From Nocardia macrotermitis (GTDB taxonomy: Bacteria > Actinomycetota > Actinomycetes > Mycobacteriales > Mycobacteriaceae): a stretch of DNA of 64,000 bases. Positions 28,510-36,903 of this stretch are shown here, in pieces (positions within the stretch are counted from its first letter, which is position 1; each line of letters opens with the position of its first letter). The stretch covers positions 310,001-374,000 of the forward strand of contig NZ_WEGK01000002.1 in assembly GCF_009604405.1 (NCBI RefSeq), given 5' to 3'. The notes under the pieces are model-generated. The model was not told where the DNA came from. It saw only the letters and a program-made list of their open reading frames with translations, and did no database searches. The position numbers and the translations under genes were made by a program.

Positions 28510-29657
28510 TTGGTGGGTAACGGGTTTGCGGACAGGGTGCCATTGAGGGCGTGGGCTCGCTCGATCATGCCGGGGATGCCGTTTCCGCCCGGGGTTGTGG
28601 ATGGTTGTGGAGTATTCGTGGGCGCGGTGTTCTCGATGGTGAGGGTTAGTTCGGTGGGGGAATAGTGCACGCCGACAACGGCACTCGCGCCCGGGGCGTG
28701 TCGCAGGACGTTGGTCAGTGATTCCTGCACGATCCGGGCCGCGGCCACGTCCAGGACGGCGGGTAGGCGTACGGGATCGCCGGTGACCTCGGTCCGCACG
28801 TCCAGGCCCGCGGTGCGAGCGGGGGCGAGCAGTGCGTCCGGATCGCCGATGCGCACGGCCGGACTCGTCGGCGCCGCAACGGTTTCCGTGCCCGCGCGAA
28901 TGGATTGCAGCAGTGCGTGCACCTCGCCCAGGGCGTCGCGGCTGGCGGATTTGATCGCGGCCAACGCGGTCGCGGCCTGTTCCGGTTTGCGATCCAGCAG
29001 TTCCAAGGCTACCGAGGACTGCACGTTGATCAGCGAAAGGCTGTGTGCGAGAACATCATGCAGCTCGCGCGCGATCGCCAGCCGCTCCCGGGTGGCACGC
29101 TGCTCCCGTTCGGCCTCCGCTCGGGCCCGCTCGGCCTGCTCGTTGCGCTGCGCCGCCTCGGCCCGCTGCCATCGCGCGATCACCACCGCCCGCCGCTGCC
29201 GGATCCCCTCGGCCAGCGCCACCAGCACCGACAGCCAGGCGAACAGCCCGACGATCTGCCAATAGTTGGTCGGATGCCCCCGAACCAACGGCGCGGGCCA
29301 CACCATCAGCAGATACCCCAGCGGCACGACCGGATAGGTGTACCAGCGCGACCCCCGGTGCCCCGCAGCGAGGAACGCGATCACCAACGCCAGAAAGACC
29401 GGCCCGTACCCGTACCCCAACGCCAGATACGCCAGCGTCACCCCCAGCACCGCATAGAACACCGCCCGCGGATACGCGCGCCGCAGCAACAACAACCCCG
29501 GCCCCACCAGCAACAACACATACCCCAGCACATCCAGCGCCCGAGCCCCGCTCCCATGCCAATGCGCATTCGCCTGCCCGCCCGCCCCCACCTGCACGAC
29601 GGCCGCAACAACCGCAGGCAACACCACCTTGCCCCTGCCCCGCATCCGCGCTTCCAC
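28461..29657 (-). CDS. Sensor histidine kinase (HisKA_3 type)
   Basis: A 398-residue membrane sensor. Five or so hydrophobic helices fill residues ~5-150 (for example LDVLGYVLLLVGPGLLLL), with little extracytoplasmic loop, so it probably senses something in the membrane. A coiled-coil leads to the H-box RERLAIARELHDVLAHSLSL (His is the phosphorylation site), followed by the ATPase domain with N-box ARIVQESLTNVLRHAPG and G-box GNGIPGMIERAHALNG. It ends LPIPQETR. GTG 29657 is used as start; ATG 29645 is equally possible. It is divergent from an ABC exporter, as in antibiotic-sensing BceS/LiaS-like loci, and pairs with the regulator at 27385. Confidence 0.88.
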   Translation of the reverse strand: MEARMRGRGKVVLPAVVAAVVQVGAGGQANAHWHGSGARALDVLGYVLLLVGPGLLLLRRAYPRAVFYAVLGVTLAYLALGYGYGPVFLALVIAFLAAGHRGSRWYTYPVVPLGYLLMVWPAPLVRGHPTNYWQIVGLFAWLSVLVALAEGIRQRRAVVIARWQRAEAAQRNEQAERARAEAEREQRATRERLAIARELHDVLAHSLSLINVQSSVALELLDRKPEQAATALAAIKSASRDALGEVHALLQSIRAGTETVAAPTSPAVRIGDPDALLAPARTAGLDVRTEVTGDPVRLPAVLDVAAARIVQESLTNVLRHAPGASAVVGVHYSPTELTLTIENTAPTNTPQPSTTPGGNGIPGMIERAHALNGTLSANPLPTNGFRVTAHLPIPQETR

Positions 29658-29708
29658 ACCCGAACCGTAACGCCGCAACCCCCGTTCCGGACCTCCCACA
29701 AGGCGAAT

Positions 29709-29724
29709 TACGTCCAGATACGTA
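29709..29724. promoter_or_regulatory. TACGT direct repeat in the kinase/ABC-exporter divergent spacer
   Basis: TACGT occurs at 29709-29713 and 29719-29723, exactly 10 bases apart, in the 126-base divergent spacer. Two half-sites one helical turn apart suit a LuxR-type dimer such as the neighbouring response regulator. Binding is inference. Confidence 0.3.
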
Positions 29725-29783
29725 TGCCGGGTCGCGCTCGGCGGCGGATGTATGAGGGCCGGTCGGGGGCGGATTCTCGGTGT

Positions 29784-30701
29784 ATGAACGAATCGGAATC
29801 CGGCGTGGCGGTTGTTCGTACCGAGGCGCTGACGAAAAGTTATGGCGCGCATATCGCTGTCGACGGGGTTGGTATGACCGTCGGGGCAGGGCAGATCTAT
29901 GGGTTTCTCGGGCCGAACGGGGCCGGGAAGACGACCACGTTGCGCATGCTGGTGGGGTTGATCCGGCCGACATCGGGGCGCGCGCGGGTGTTGGGGCGGG
30001 AGCCGGGTGATCCCGGCGCGCTGCGTCGGATCGGGGTGCTGATCGAGGGGCCGGGGTTCTATCCGTACCTGTCCGGGCGGGAGAATCTGCGGGTGCTGGC
30101 CCGGTATCGGGGCTGTACCAGCGATGATGCCGAGGAGGCGCTCGATCGGGTCGGGCTGGCCGGGCGGGGTGACGACCGGTTCCGCGCCTATTCGCTGGGG
30201 ATGAAACAGCGTCTCGGGGTCGCCGCGGCGCTGCTCGGACATCCGGACCTGCTGATCCTCGACGAACCCACCAACGGGCTCGATCCGGCCGGAATGGCCG
30301 AGATGCGCGAGCTCATCACCGGACTCGCCGCCGACGGGCACACCGTCGTGCTGTCCTCACACCTGCTCAGCGAAGTGCAGGAGATCTGCGACCGCGTCGG
30401 CGTCATCTCGCAGGGCCGTCTGCTCACCGAAGCCACGGTGAGCGAATTGCGCGGCACCGCAACGCTTTTCCTGCGAGCCGAACCGGTGGAGCTGGCCTTC
30501 CCGGCGGTCCGCGCCGTGTTGGGCGGACGCACCGCACTGCTGACCGCCAACGGCATCAGAGTCGATGCCGGTACGGCAATGGCTGCCGAGGTGGCGCGTG
30601 CGGTCGTCGGGTCCGGCGCGGACCTGCTGGAACTGCGCACCGACGAACGTTCGCTCGAGGACGTGTTCTTCGAGCTGACGAATCTGGAGCAGGCGTCGTG
30701 A
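29784..30701 (+). CDS. ABC transporter ATP-binding protein
   Basis: A 305-residue ATPase of the drug-export (BcrA/DrrA-like) type. Walker A GPNGAGKTTTLRML, Q-loop region LIEGPGFYPYLSGRENLRVL, signature YSLGMKQRLGVAAALLG, Walker B LLILDEPTNGLDPAG, H-loop VVLSSHLLSEV; the C-terminal ~90 residues match the regulatory domain of these exporters, ending in SLEDVFFELT. The permease gene overlaps its stop (GTGA). The divergent two-component system is the likely regulator. Substrate may be a peptide antibiotic or other membrane-active compound; not determined. Confidence 0.9.
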   Translation: MNESESGVAVVRTEALTKSYGAHIAVDGVGMTVGAGQIYGFLGPNGAGKTTTLRMLVGLIRPTSGRARVLGREPGDPGALRRIGVLIEGPGFYPYLSGRENLRVLARYRGCTSDDAEEALDRVGLAGRGDDRFRAYSLGMKQRLGVAAALLGHPDLLILDEPTNGLDPAGMAEMRELITGLAADGHTVVLSSHLLSEVQEICDRVGVISQGRLLTEATVSELRGTATLFLRAEPVELAFPAVRAVLGGRTALLTANGIRVDAGTAMAAEVARAVVGSGADLLELRTDERSLEDVFFELTNLEQAS

Positions 30702-31606
30702 CCGGGGTGTCGGCGGCTGCTCCCGCTGTTCGAGACCATCAATCCGGAGAATCTCTCATGAATGACGTAATCGCCTGTACCCGAGCCGAATTCGCCCGTC
30801 TGCGACGCTGGCCCGCCTTCTGGATCCTGTTGAGCACCTGGCTCGTGCTCAACCTGGTCTTCGCCTATCTGTTCAACTATCTCGCCTACACCACGGGTTC
30901 GTCGAGCCGCATGTCCAACGGGCAGCCCCGGGAGATTCTGCTGCAACAGATGCTGCCCGCCGCGGTGCCCGAGGTGTTCACGCAGGGCATGGCGATGTTC
31001 GGCGGTGCGCTGATGCTGGTGCTGGGCGCGCTGGTGACGGGCAGCGGATACGGTTGGGGCACTTGGAAAACCGTGTTCACCCAGGGGCCGTCACGCACCC
31101 GGGTGGCCGGTGGGACGGTGCTGGCGCTGGCGGTCGTCGTGGTCGCGCTGGTGCTGAGTGCGTTCGTGGTCGACACCGGTGTGGCCGCGATCATCGGCGC
31201 GATGCAGCATCAGTCGCCGGCGCTGCCGGGGGCCGGGCGGGCATTGCTCGGAATCGTCACGGGCACAGTGATTCTCGGGATGTGGACGTTGGCGGGTGCG
31301 CTGATCGGCGTACTGGCCCGCGGTCCGGCCCTGGCGGTCGGCCTGGGCCTGGTCTGGGTGCTGGTGGTGGAGAATCTGTTGCGCGGGGTGGCGGCGATCT
31401 TCTCGCCGATCCGGGTGATCACCGATCATCTGCCCGGCACCGCGGCCGGTTCGCTCGCCGGTGCGATGCGCACGGTCTCGGGGGCGTCCACTCCGGGTGT
31501 GCTCGATACCCTTTCGCGCCCAGCGTCTTTCGTGGTTCTCGCGGTGTACGTCGTCGTCTTCACGGTCGCGATGATCTGGACGCTGCGTCGCCGGGACATG
31601 GCCTGA
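30698..31606 (+). CDS. ABC-2-type transporter permease
   Basis: A 302-residue integral membrane protein with six predicted helices (first around LSTWLVLNLVFAYLFNYLAY, last around FVVLAVYVVVFTVAMIWTL) ending in a basic RRRDMA. The pattern of a first helix, a long periplasmic loop and a cluster of five helices is that of ABC-2 exporters partnered with BcrA-like ATPases. GTG 30698 overlaps the ATPase stop; the in-frame ATG 30758 (MNDVIACTRAEFARLRRWPA) is a plausible alternative that better matches the permease N-terminus. A terminator follows at 31626. Confidence 0.85.
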   Translation: MTGVSAAAPAVRDHQSGESLMNDVIACTRAEFARLRRWPAFWILLSTWLVLNLVFAYLFNYLAYTTGSSSRMSNGQPREILLQQMLPAAVPEVFTQGMAMFGGALMLVLGALVTGSGYGWGTWKTVFTQGPSRTRVAGGTVLALAVVVVALVLSAFVVDTGVAAIIGAMQHQSPALPGAGRALLGIVTGTVILGMWTLAGALIGVLARGPALAVGLGLVWVLVVENLLRGVAAIFSPIRVITDHLPGTAAGSLAGAMRTVSGASTPGVLDTLSRPASFVVLAVYVVVFTVAMIWTLRRRDMA

Positions 31607-31625
31607 CGCGGACGTCGCGCCGGAT

Positions 31626-31666
31626 GCGGTTCGGCTCCCGGCTTACCCGCCGGGAGCTCGAACCGC
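31626..31666. terminator. Bidirectional terminator between ABC permease and mhuD
   Basis: GCGGTTCGGCTCCCGGC (31626-31642) pairs with GCCGGGAGCTCGAACCGC (31649-31666) with one bulged base and a 6-base loop. It separates two convergent genes. Confidence 0.75.
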
Positions 31667-31694
31667 GTTGATCAGCGGAAACTGTTCGGCAGAA

Positions 31695-32009
31695 CTACTC
31701 GGACTTGGCCGTGACGTCGAGCACTACCTCGAACTCCAGCAGCGAAGCGCCGGACGCGACCGGCTTGCGCGACGGATCACCCGCGTGCGCCTCCCGCGCC
31801 GGACCGTCCCGCCACGCCTCGAAGGATTCGTTCGAATCCCACTGCGTGACAACGAAGTACCGGTTGTCCCCGGAGATCGGCCGGAGCAGCTGGAACCCGA
31901 GGAAGCCCGGCGAGTTCTCCACCGCGTGCGCCCGCCCGGCGAACCGCTTCTCCAGTTCCGGGCCCGCGCCCTCGGGAACCTCGATTGCATTGATCTTCAC
32001 AACAGCCAT
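31695..32009 (-). CDS. mhuD: Heme-degrading monooxygenase MhuD
   Basis: Small ferredoxin-like-fold (antibiotic biosynthesis monooxygenase family) enzyme that opens heme to release iron; the mycobacterial enzyme yields mycobilins without CO. The 104 residues align along their length with M. tuberculosis MhuD (Rv3592), and the three residues important for heme binding and turnover fall on the same numbers: Asn7, Trp66 and His75 (EAHAGD). Starts MAVVKINAIEVPEGAGPELE. It is a single gene ended by the shared terminator. No IdeR-like iron box was recognised upstream in the 35-base spacer. A role in heme-iron use is inferred. Confidence 0.93.
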   Translation of the reverse strand: MAVVKINAIEVPEGAGPELEKRFAGRAHAVENSPGFLGFQLLRPISGDNRYFVVTQWDSNESFEAWRDGPAREAHAGDPSRKPVASGASLLEFEVVLDVTAKSE

Positions 32010-32044
32010 GAGCCGACCCTAGCGCGCCTACCCCGACACCCTGC

Positions 32045-33217
32045 TCAGCCCCGCAGCACCTGCCGCCCGATCGCCCACTTGTGCACCTCTGTCGGGCCGT
32101 CGTAGAGCCGGAAGGCACGCATATCCCGGAAGATCATCTCCACCACCGTCTCGTCGCTGATGCCGATCCCGCCGAGCACCTGCACACAGCGGTCCGCGAC
32201 CTTGAAAAGTTCTTCGGACACACTGGATTTGGCGATCGAACTCTCGTGCCGCGCCTTGTGGCCGTTGTCCATCAGCCAGCAGGCGTGCCAGATGGTCAGG
32301 CGGCACTGGTGCAGCGCGATCTCGTTGTCCGCCAACAGGAACGACACCCCCTCGTGCTCGCCGATGGGCTTGCCGAAGGCGGTGCGGGTGCGCGCGTGCT
32401 CGACCGCGATGCTCTGCGCGCGTTCGGCCGCGCCCAGCCAGCGCATGCAGTGCGTGAGGCGGGCCGGGGCCAGTCGCAACTGCGCGTACCGCAGCGCCTG
32501 GCCGGTCTCGCCGAGGACGGATTCCTTTGGCAGCGTGAGGTTTTCGAACCGCACCACACCGTGCCCGCCGACGTAGTTGCGGTCCATGGTGTTCATCGTG
32601 CGCTCGATGACGATGCCGGGAGTATCACCTTCGGTGAGGAACAGCGTCGGCCCCTCGGGCAGATGCGGATTGGCCTCGAGCCGCGCCATGATGATCCAGG
32701 TCTTGGCCCCGTCCGCGCCGGTGATCAGCCATTTGCGGCCGTTGACGACGAAATTCTCACCGTCGAAGGTGGCGCTGGTGCTCAGCTGCCCGGGATCCGA
32801 TCCCGCCCCGCCCGGCTCGGTCATCGCGAACACCGACCGCTGTTGCCCGGTGATCACCGGCATCAGGTACCGGTCGATCTGCTCCGGGTTCGCGACCTTG
32901 GACAGCAGGAACATATTGCCCTCGTCGGGCGCCGCGCAGTTCATCGCCACCGGCCCGAGCGTGGACCAGCCCGCCGCCTCGTACAGCACGGCCTGCTCGA
33001 CGTGGGTGAGTCCGCGTCCGCCCAGCTCGACCGGGGCCTGCACGGTCAGCAATTTCTCCGCCCGCGCCAGCTCCACCAGCTCCTGCCGCAGCTCGTCGGT
33101 CGGCCCGTGCGAGGTCAGCCGGGGATCGCGCTCGTACGGAACGATCTTGTCGATGACGAACTGCCGCACCCGATCACGTTCGGCGGCGAGGTCGGCGGGA
33201 ATCGAGAAATCGATCAT
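32045..33217 (-). CDS. Acyl-CoA dehydrogenase
   Basis: FAD enzyme introducing a trans-2 double bond in acyl-CoAs; 390 residues, full length. Family blocks: VFAMTEPGGAGSDPGQLSTS (FAD/substrate strand), RKWLITGADGAKTWIIMARL, VRFENLTLPKESVLGETGQA, and C-terminal VQVLGGIGISDETVVEMIFR with RLYDGPTEVHKWAIGRQVLR. The last motif has T-E where the catalytic Glu of many medium-chain enzymes (YEGT.E) is not clearly present, so the position of the base is uncertain. ATG 33217 starts at the family beginning (MIDFSIPADL). Mycobacterial relatives act in side-chain or branched-chain catabolism; the substrate is not known. Confidence 0.88.
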   Translation of the reverse strand: MIDFSIPADLAAERDRVRQFVIDKIVPYERDPRLTSHGPTDELRQELVELARAEKLLTVQAPVELGGRGLTHVEQAVLYEAAGWSTLGPVAMNCAAPDEGNMFLLSKVANPEQIDRYLMPVITGQQRSVFAMTEPGGAGSDPGQLSTSATFDGENFVVNGRKWLITGADGAKTWIIMARLEANPHLPEGPTLFLTEGDTPGIVIERTMNTMDRNYVGGHGVVRFENLTLPKESVLGETGQALRYAQLRLAPARLTHCMRWLGAAERAQSIAVEHARTRTAFGKPIGEHEGVSFLLADNEIALHQCRLTIWHACWLMDNGHKARHESSIAKSSVSEELFKVADRCVQVLGGIGISDETVVEMIFRDMRAFRLYDGPTEVHKWAIGRQVLRG

Positions 33218-33340
33218 CGGATCACCTTCGTTCGTTGGCCTGCGACGAGCATACGGTGCACCCGCCCCCGGACTGACGGCAGCCGCCATCAACTCCGAAG
33301 ACGCATATCACCGCAGCTCACGGGCTCAACTGGCCCCGTC

Positions 33341-33610
33341 GGGCGCAGCGACCGTTCAGCTCAGGACCTCAGCGACTGCTCAGGTCAAGCCAGGATTCCG
33401 TCGACCGCTGAGGTTGGGACTTCGGCGACCGTTCGGGTCAGGACCTCGACGACCGGTCACGTCGGGTCAGCACTTCGTCGACGGATTAGGTTGCGACGTC
33501 GTCGACTGCTCAGGTTGGAGTCTTGTCGGCTGTTCAGGTCAGGTCGGGGCGTTGGTGACCACTCAGGTCGGGGCCTCGACGACCGCTCAGGCCAGAACCT
33601 CGGTGAGGAA
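33341..33610. repeat. Degenerate 24/29-base minisatellite
   Basis: About eleven units of the pattern GGACYTCGGCGACCGYTCAG plus GTCA, mostly 24 bases, some extended to 29 by a repeated GTCAG/GGTCA. Unit boundaries show in repeated GACCTC, CGAC(C/T), GCTCAGGT. Copies differ by several bases each, so the array is old. It fills the spacer between the acyl-CoA dehydrogenase and the hydrolase gene and its last units code for the hydrolase C-terminus (ending at 33587). The rest of the spacer (33218-33340) shows nothing notable. Confidence 0.7.
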
Positions 33611-34327
33611 GCGACTGACTTCGGCGCGATACGCGGCGGGTTGATCGTCGTGGACGAGGTGTCCCGCATCGGGCACGACGACGTGCCGCGTGCCCGGCCG
33701 CTCGGCCATACGACGCATCTGACCGGCCGGGGTGATGGTGTGCTCACCCTCGATCAGCAGGGCCGGAACCCGTACGGCATCCCACTGCGCCCAGAAATCC
33801 CGGGTGCCCCACTCCTCGGAGATATCGCGGAAAGTCGTTACCGCACCGTGCAATCGGTAACCGTCGGGGCCGTGCGTGAACGCCCGCAGGAAGTAGCGCC
33901 CCGCGACCGGACCGAAGAAATTCAGCACCGCGTCCGCGTCCGGGAACGGCTGCGGCCACGCCTCGATCATCCGCGCCCAGTCCTGCGCGGTCCGCCCCCG
34001 GAAATCCGGCGCCATATCCTCGACCACCAGCGCCCGCACCCGTTCGGGATACGCCGCGGCGAACATCCACCCGTGCAACCCGCCCATGGAATGCCCGATC
34101 ACCACCATCGGCTCCCCGATCCGCGCGGTGGCCGCCGCCAGATCCGCGACGAACGCCTCGGTGCTCAACTCCGGGAGGGCGGCCCGCCCGTGCCCGGCCG
34201 CGTCGAAGGTGAACACCCGCCCGAACGCCCGCAACCACTCCACCTGCCCGTCCCACGTCCGCGCACTCCCCATCAGCCCGTGCAACAGCAGAATCGGCAC
34301 ACCCGCGCCACCCTCGTCGATCACCAC
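33587..34327 (-). CDS. Alpha/beta hydrolase
   Basis: A 246-residue serine hydrolase of the alpha/beta fold. Oxyanion-hole region LLLHGLMGSARTWDGQ, nucleophile elbow VVIGHSMGGLHGWMFAA (Ser), the acid probably after LLIEGEHTITPAG, and the catalytic His in VVVPDAGHLVHDDQPAAYRA. M. tuberculosis Rv3591c, next to mhuD, is the positional counterpart. GTG 34327 is used as start. The C-terminal ~8 residues are encoded within the minisatellite. Substrate unknown. Confidence 0.85.
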   Translation of the reverse strand: MVIDEGGAGVPILLLHGLMGSARTWDGQVEWLRAFGRVFTFDAAGHGRAALPELSTEAFVADLAAATARIGEPMVVIGHSMGGLHGWMFAAAYPERVRALVVEDMAPDFRGRTAQDWARMIEAWPQPFPDADAVLNFFGPVAGRYFLRAFTHGPDGYRLHGAVTTFRDISEEWGTRDFWAQWDAVRVPALLIEGEHTITPAGQMRRMAERPGTRHVVVPDAGHLVHDDQPAAYRAEVSRFLTEVLA

Positions 34328-34618
34328 CGACCCGACCCTACGGACGTCCCGGTCGCACGCCCCGGCCGGTCGATCGAAGTATCGGAATATGTCCGAAATG
34401 GGCGCAGTTCACCGACGCTCGACGGCGTGTCGGGGCCGTGTCCTAGGATGATCTCGCACGCGCGGGCGGATGTGGATCGGCTCGCGCGGTAGGTACACAG
34501 CACGTCCGGTCGGCAGCGTTGCGTAACAAATGCCGGGCTGTGCGGGAAAGACATTGCGGTCGGGTACACCTGCGACGGTCGTGTCGCGACGGGCCCGCTC
34601 GCGCCGGAAGGACAATGC

Positions 34619-35428
34619 ATGAGTTCGGAACTGCACGTCGATGTTTCCGGCGGCGTCGCGGTGCTCACGCTCAACCGTCCGGCGCAGCAGAACGCGATGA
34701 CCCCGACGATGACCGAGGCACTCAGCGCGGCGCTGCACCGCTGCGATATCGAGGACGCGATCCGCGCGGTCGTCCTCACCGGCACCCCGCCGGCGTTCTG
34801 CGCGGGCGCGGATCTGTCGCATCGGGTCGGCGAGGTCAGCGCGACGCTCGATCCGCCGCCCTGGCGGGTGCGCAAACCGGTGATCGCGGCGGTCAACGGC
34901 CATGCGGTCGGCATCGGCCTGGCCCTGGCCCTGCAATGCGATCTGCGGTACATGGCGCGCGACGCGGTGTACGGGCTCAATCAGGTCCGGCGCGCGGTGC
35001 TGGCCGACGGTTACGCGCACTGGACGCTGCCCCGGCTGGTCGGCATGGCCAACGCCGCCGACATCATGCTCACCGGCCGCACCTTCGACGGCGAGGAGGC
35101 CAAGGCCATGGGCCTGGCCAACGGCTGCCTGCATGCCGGGGAGGTGCTGCCCACGGCGATGTCCGTCGCGCACGACATCGCGGGCGGATCCGCACCGCTT
35201 CCCGCGGCACTGTCCAAGCGGCTGCTGTGGGAGGGCCTGGGGATGACCCAGGAGGCCGTCGGCCGGATGGAGACCGAGCTGAACGGCTATGTCGCACAGA
35301 GCATCGACGGTGGCGAGGGAATGGCCGCATTCCGCGATCGCCGCCCGCCTCGATGGACCGGCAGCATCAGCGGCGAATGGCCCGCGTGGGAGGTCCCGTC
35401 CGAGCCGCAACGCCCCGGGCTCGACTGA
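34619..35428 (+). CDS. Enoyl-CoA hydratase/isomerase (crotonase) family protein
   Basis: A 269-residue crotonase. The oxyanion hole is present: AFCAGADLSHR and AAVNGHAVGIGLALALQCDL. The segment carrying the hydratase Glu residues reads YGLNQVRRAVLADGYAHWTL and PRLVGMANAADIML: Gln occupies the position usually held by the first catalytic Glu and no Glu stands at the second, so a simple hydratase reaction is doubtful; isomerase, hydrolase or decarboxylase members of the superfamily remain possible. AAGGA lies before ATG 34619. It faces the DUF4190 gene tail-to-tail. Confidence 0.82.
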   Translation: MSSELHVDVSGGVAVLTLNRPAQQNAMTPTMTEALSAALHRCDIEDAIRAVVLTGTPPAFCAGADLSHRVGEVSATLDPPPWRVRKPVIAAVNGHAVGIGLALALQCDLRYMARDAVYGLNQVRRAVLADGYAHWTLPRLVGMANAADIMLTGRTFDGEEAKAMGLANGCLHAGEVLPTAMSVAHDIAGGSAPLPAALSKRLLWEGLGMTQEAVGRMETELNGYVAQSIDGGEGMAAFRDRRPPRWTGSISGEWPAWEVPSEPQRPGLD

Positions 35429-35506
35429 CCCTGATCCCGCGGCGGTTGCGGAGCTGATTCGTGCGAGTGCGAATGCCGGCTGGCAGCAGTGCGGTCGGCG
35501 CGTCGG

Positions 35507-35815
35507 TCAGGCGCGTCCGCCGAGCACCATCAGCAGGAACACGATCGCCACCAGCACCATCAGCACCGTCCCGACGACGCCGAGCACGTATCCGATGAGT
35601 ACCTGCGAGCGTCCGCCGAGCTGACCGCCGGAGCGTTCGATCTGACTGAGCGCCTGCTTGCCCAGCACCCACGCCACCGGACCCAGTGCGCCGCAACAGA
35701 ATATGCTCAGCGCCCCGAGTAGGAGCACCGTCGTTGCGTGCGGATGCTCGACGGGCTGCCCGATCTGATCGGGCAGCTCTCCCTCCCAATAGGGCGGCTG
35801 ATTCCACATGGCCAC
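35507..35815 (-). CDS. DUF4190-type small membrane protein
   Basis: A 102-residue membrane protein. After ~28 hydrophilic residues (GELPDQIGQPVEHPHATT) come two helices: TVLLLGALSIFCCGALGPVAWVL, with adjacent Cys, and VLIGYVLGVVGTVLMVLVAIVFLLMVLGG, separated by GKQALSQIERSGGQLGGRSQ. This GKxAL...I..SxG...GR layout is typical of DUF4190 proteins, of unknown function. ATG 35815 is used; ATG 35809 would drop two residues. It may be cotranscribed with rlmB (113 bases upstream). Confidence 0.75.
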   Translation of the reverse strand: MAMWNQPPYWEGELPDQIGQPVEHPHATTVLLLGALSIFCCGALGPVAWVLGKQALSQIERSGGQLGGRSQVLIGYVLGVVGTVLMVLVAIVFLLMVLGGRA

Positions 35816-35928
35816 CGGTCAAGTCTACGGTGACGCGGGCCGTTTCATCGGCCGGACGCGCGCCAATTCACATGGCCCGGCCCGGCCGCGAGCAGAAAAC
35901 CGCTCCGGGACGGGCCGATTCGGCTCCG

Positions 35929-36903
35929 TCAGGACCGCCGCTGACGTGCGATATCGGCCAGCACCACACCCGCCGCGACCGAGGCGTTCAGCGATTCGAC
36001 GGGCCCGGCCATCGGAATGCTCAGGATCTCGTCGCAGGTCTCGCGCACCAGCCGGGACAGGCCCTTGCCCTCCGAGCCGACCACCACGACTGTCGGTGTG
36101 CTGCCGTCGAATTCGTCCAGGAGGGTGTCCCCGCCCGCGTCCAGCCCGACGATCTGCACGCCGGTCGAGGCCCAATCCTTCAGCGTGCGAGTCAGATTCG
36201 TCGCGCGCGCGACGGGCAGCCGGGCCGCGGCCCCGGCACTGGTCCGCCACGCCACCGCCGTGACGCTCGCGCTGCGCCGCTGCGGGATCACCACACCGTG
36301 CCCGCCGAACGCGGCCACCGAGCGGATCACCGCGCCGAGATTGCGCGGATCGGAGATGTTGTCCAGCGCGACCAACAGCGCGGGTTCGCCGGAGCCACGG
36401 GCGGATTCGAGCAGATCGTCCGGATGCACATACCGGTACGGCGGCACCTGCAACGCCATGCCCTGGTGTAATCCGTTGGAGCTCATGCGATCCAGGTCGC
36501 TGCGCGGCACCTCCAGGATCGAGATCCCGGCGTCGGCGGCGAGTTTCACCGAGGCGGTGAGCCTTTCGTCGTTCTCGGTGCCCACCGCGACGTACAGCGC
36601 CGTCGCCGGCACACCGGCGCGCAGGCACTCCACCACCGGATTGCGGCCGAGCACGAGTTCGGGGCCGTCGGCATTGCGACGTCCGGCGACCCGGCTCGCG
36701 GTGGAACCACCGCGAGTCTTGTTGGCGGCCTTGGCCGCCGCGGCGGCGCGCTTGGCGGCGGGATGGTATTTGCGTTCGGTCGCGGGCGGGGTCGCGCCGC
36801 GGCCCTCGAGCCCACGGCGACGCTTCCCGCCGGAACCGGCGACCTGTCCCTTCTTGGTGCCGCTCTTGCGCACCGCGCCACGCCGTTGCGAATTGCCTGC
36901 CAT
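35929..36903 (-). CDS. rlmB: 23S rRNA (guanosine-2'-O)-methyltransferase RlmB
   Basis: SPOUT methylase expected to modify G2251 in the ribosomal P-loop. The 324 residues begin with a ~70-residue basic tail ([22 protein letters not shown]), then the substrate-binding domain [20 protein letters not shown], and the knot with motif 1 [20 protein letters not shown], motif 2 [20 protein letters not shown] and motif 3 [20 protein letters not shown]. The ATG overlaps the cysS stop (ATGA), so both are coupled. Basic tails of this kind are usual in actinobacterial RlmB. Confidence 0.93.
   Translation of the reverse strand: MAGNSQRRGAVRKSGTKKGQVAGSGGKRRRGLEGRGATPPATERKYHPAAKRAAAAAKAANKTRGGSTASRVAGRRNADGPELVLGRNPVVECLRAGVPATALYVAVGTENDERLTASVKLAADAGISILEVPRSDLDRMSSNGLHQGMALQVPPYRYVHPDDLLESARGSGEPALLVALDNISDPRNLGAVIRSVAAFGGHGVVIPQRRSASVTAVAWRTSAGAAARLPVARATNLTRTLKDWASTGVQIVGLDAGGDTLLDEFDGSTPTVVVVGSEGKGLSRLVRETCDEILSIPMAGPVESLNASVAAGVVLADIARQRRS

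Noticed and set aside
28247..28543. 98-codon minus-strand frame in the kinase/regulator repeat array
   Set aside because: Generated by the tandem copies of the kinase 3' end; no evidence that it is a gene, although short coupled ORFs are discussed as a finding.
32081..34492. 803-codon + strand frame across the acyl-CoA dehydrogenase, minisatellite and hydrolase
   Set aside because: Covers two well-supported opposite-strand genes and a repeat spacer; no family resemblance.
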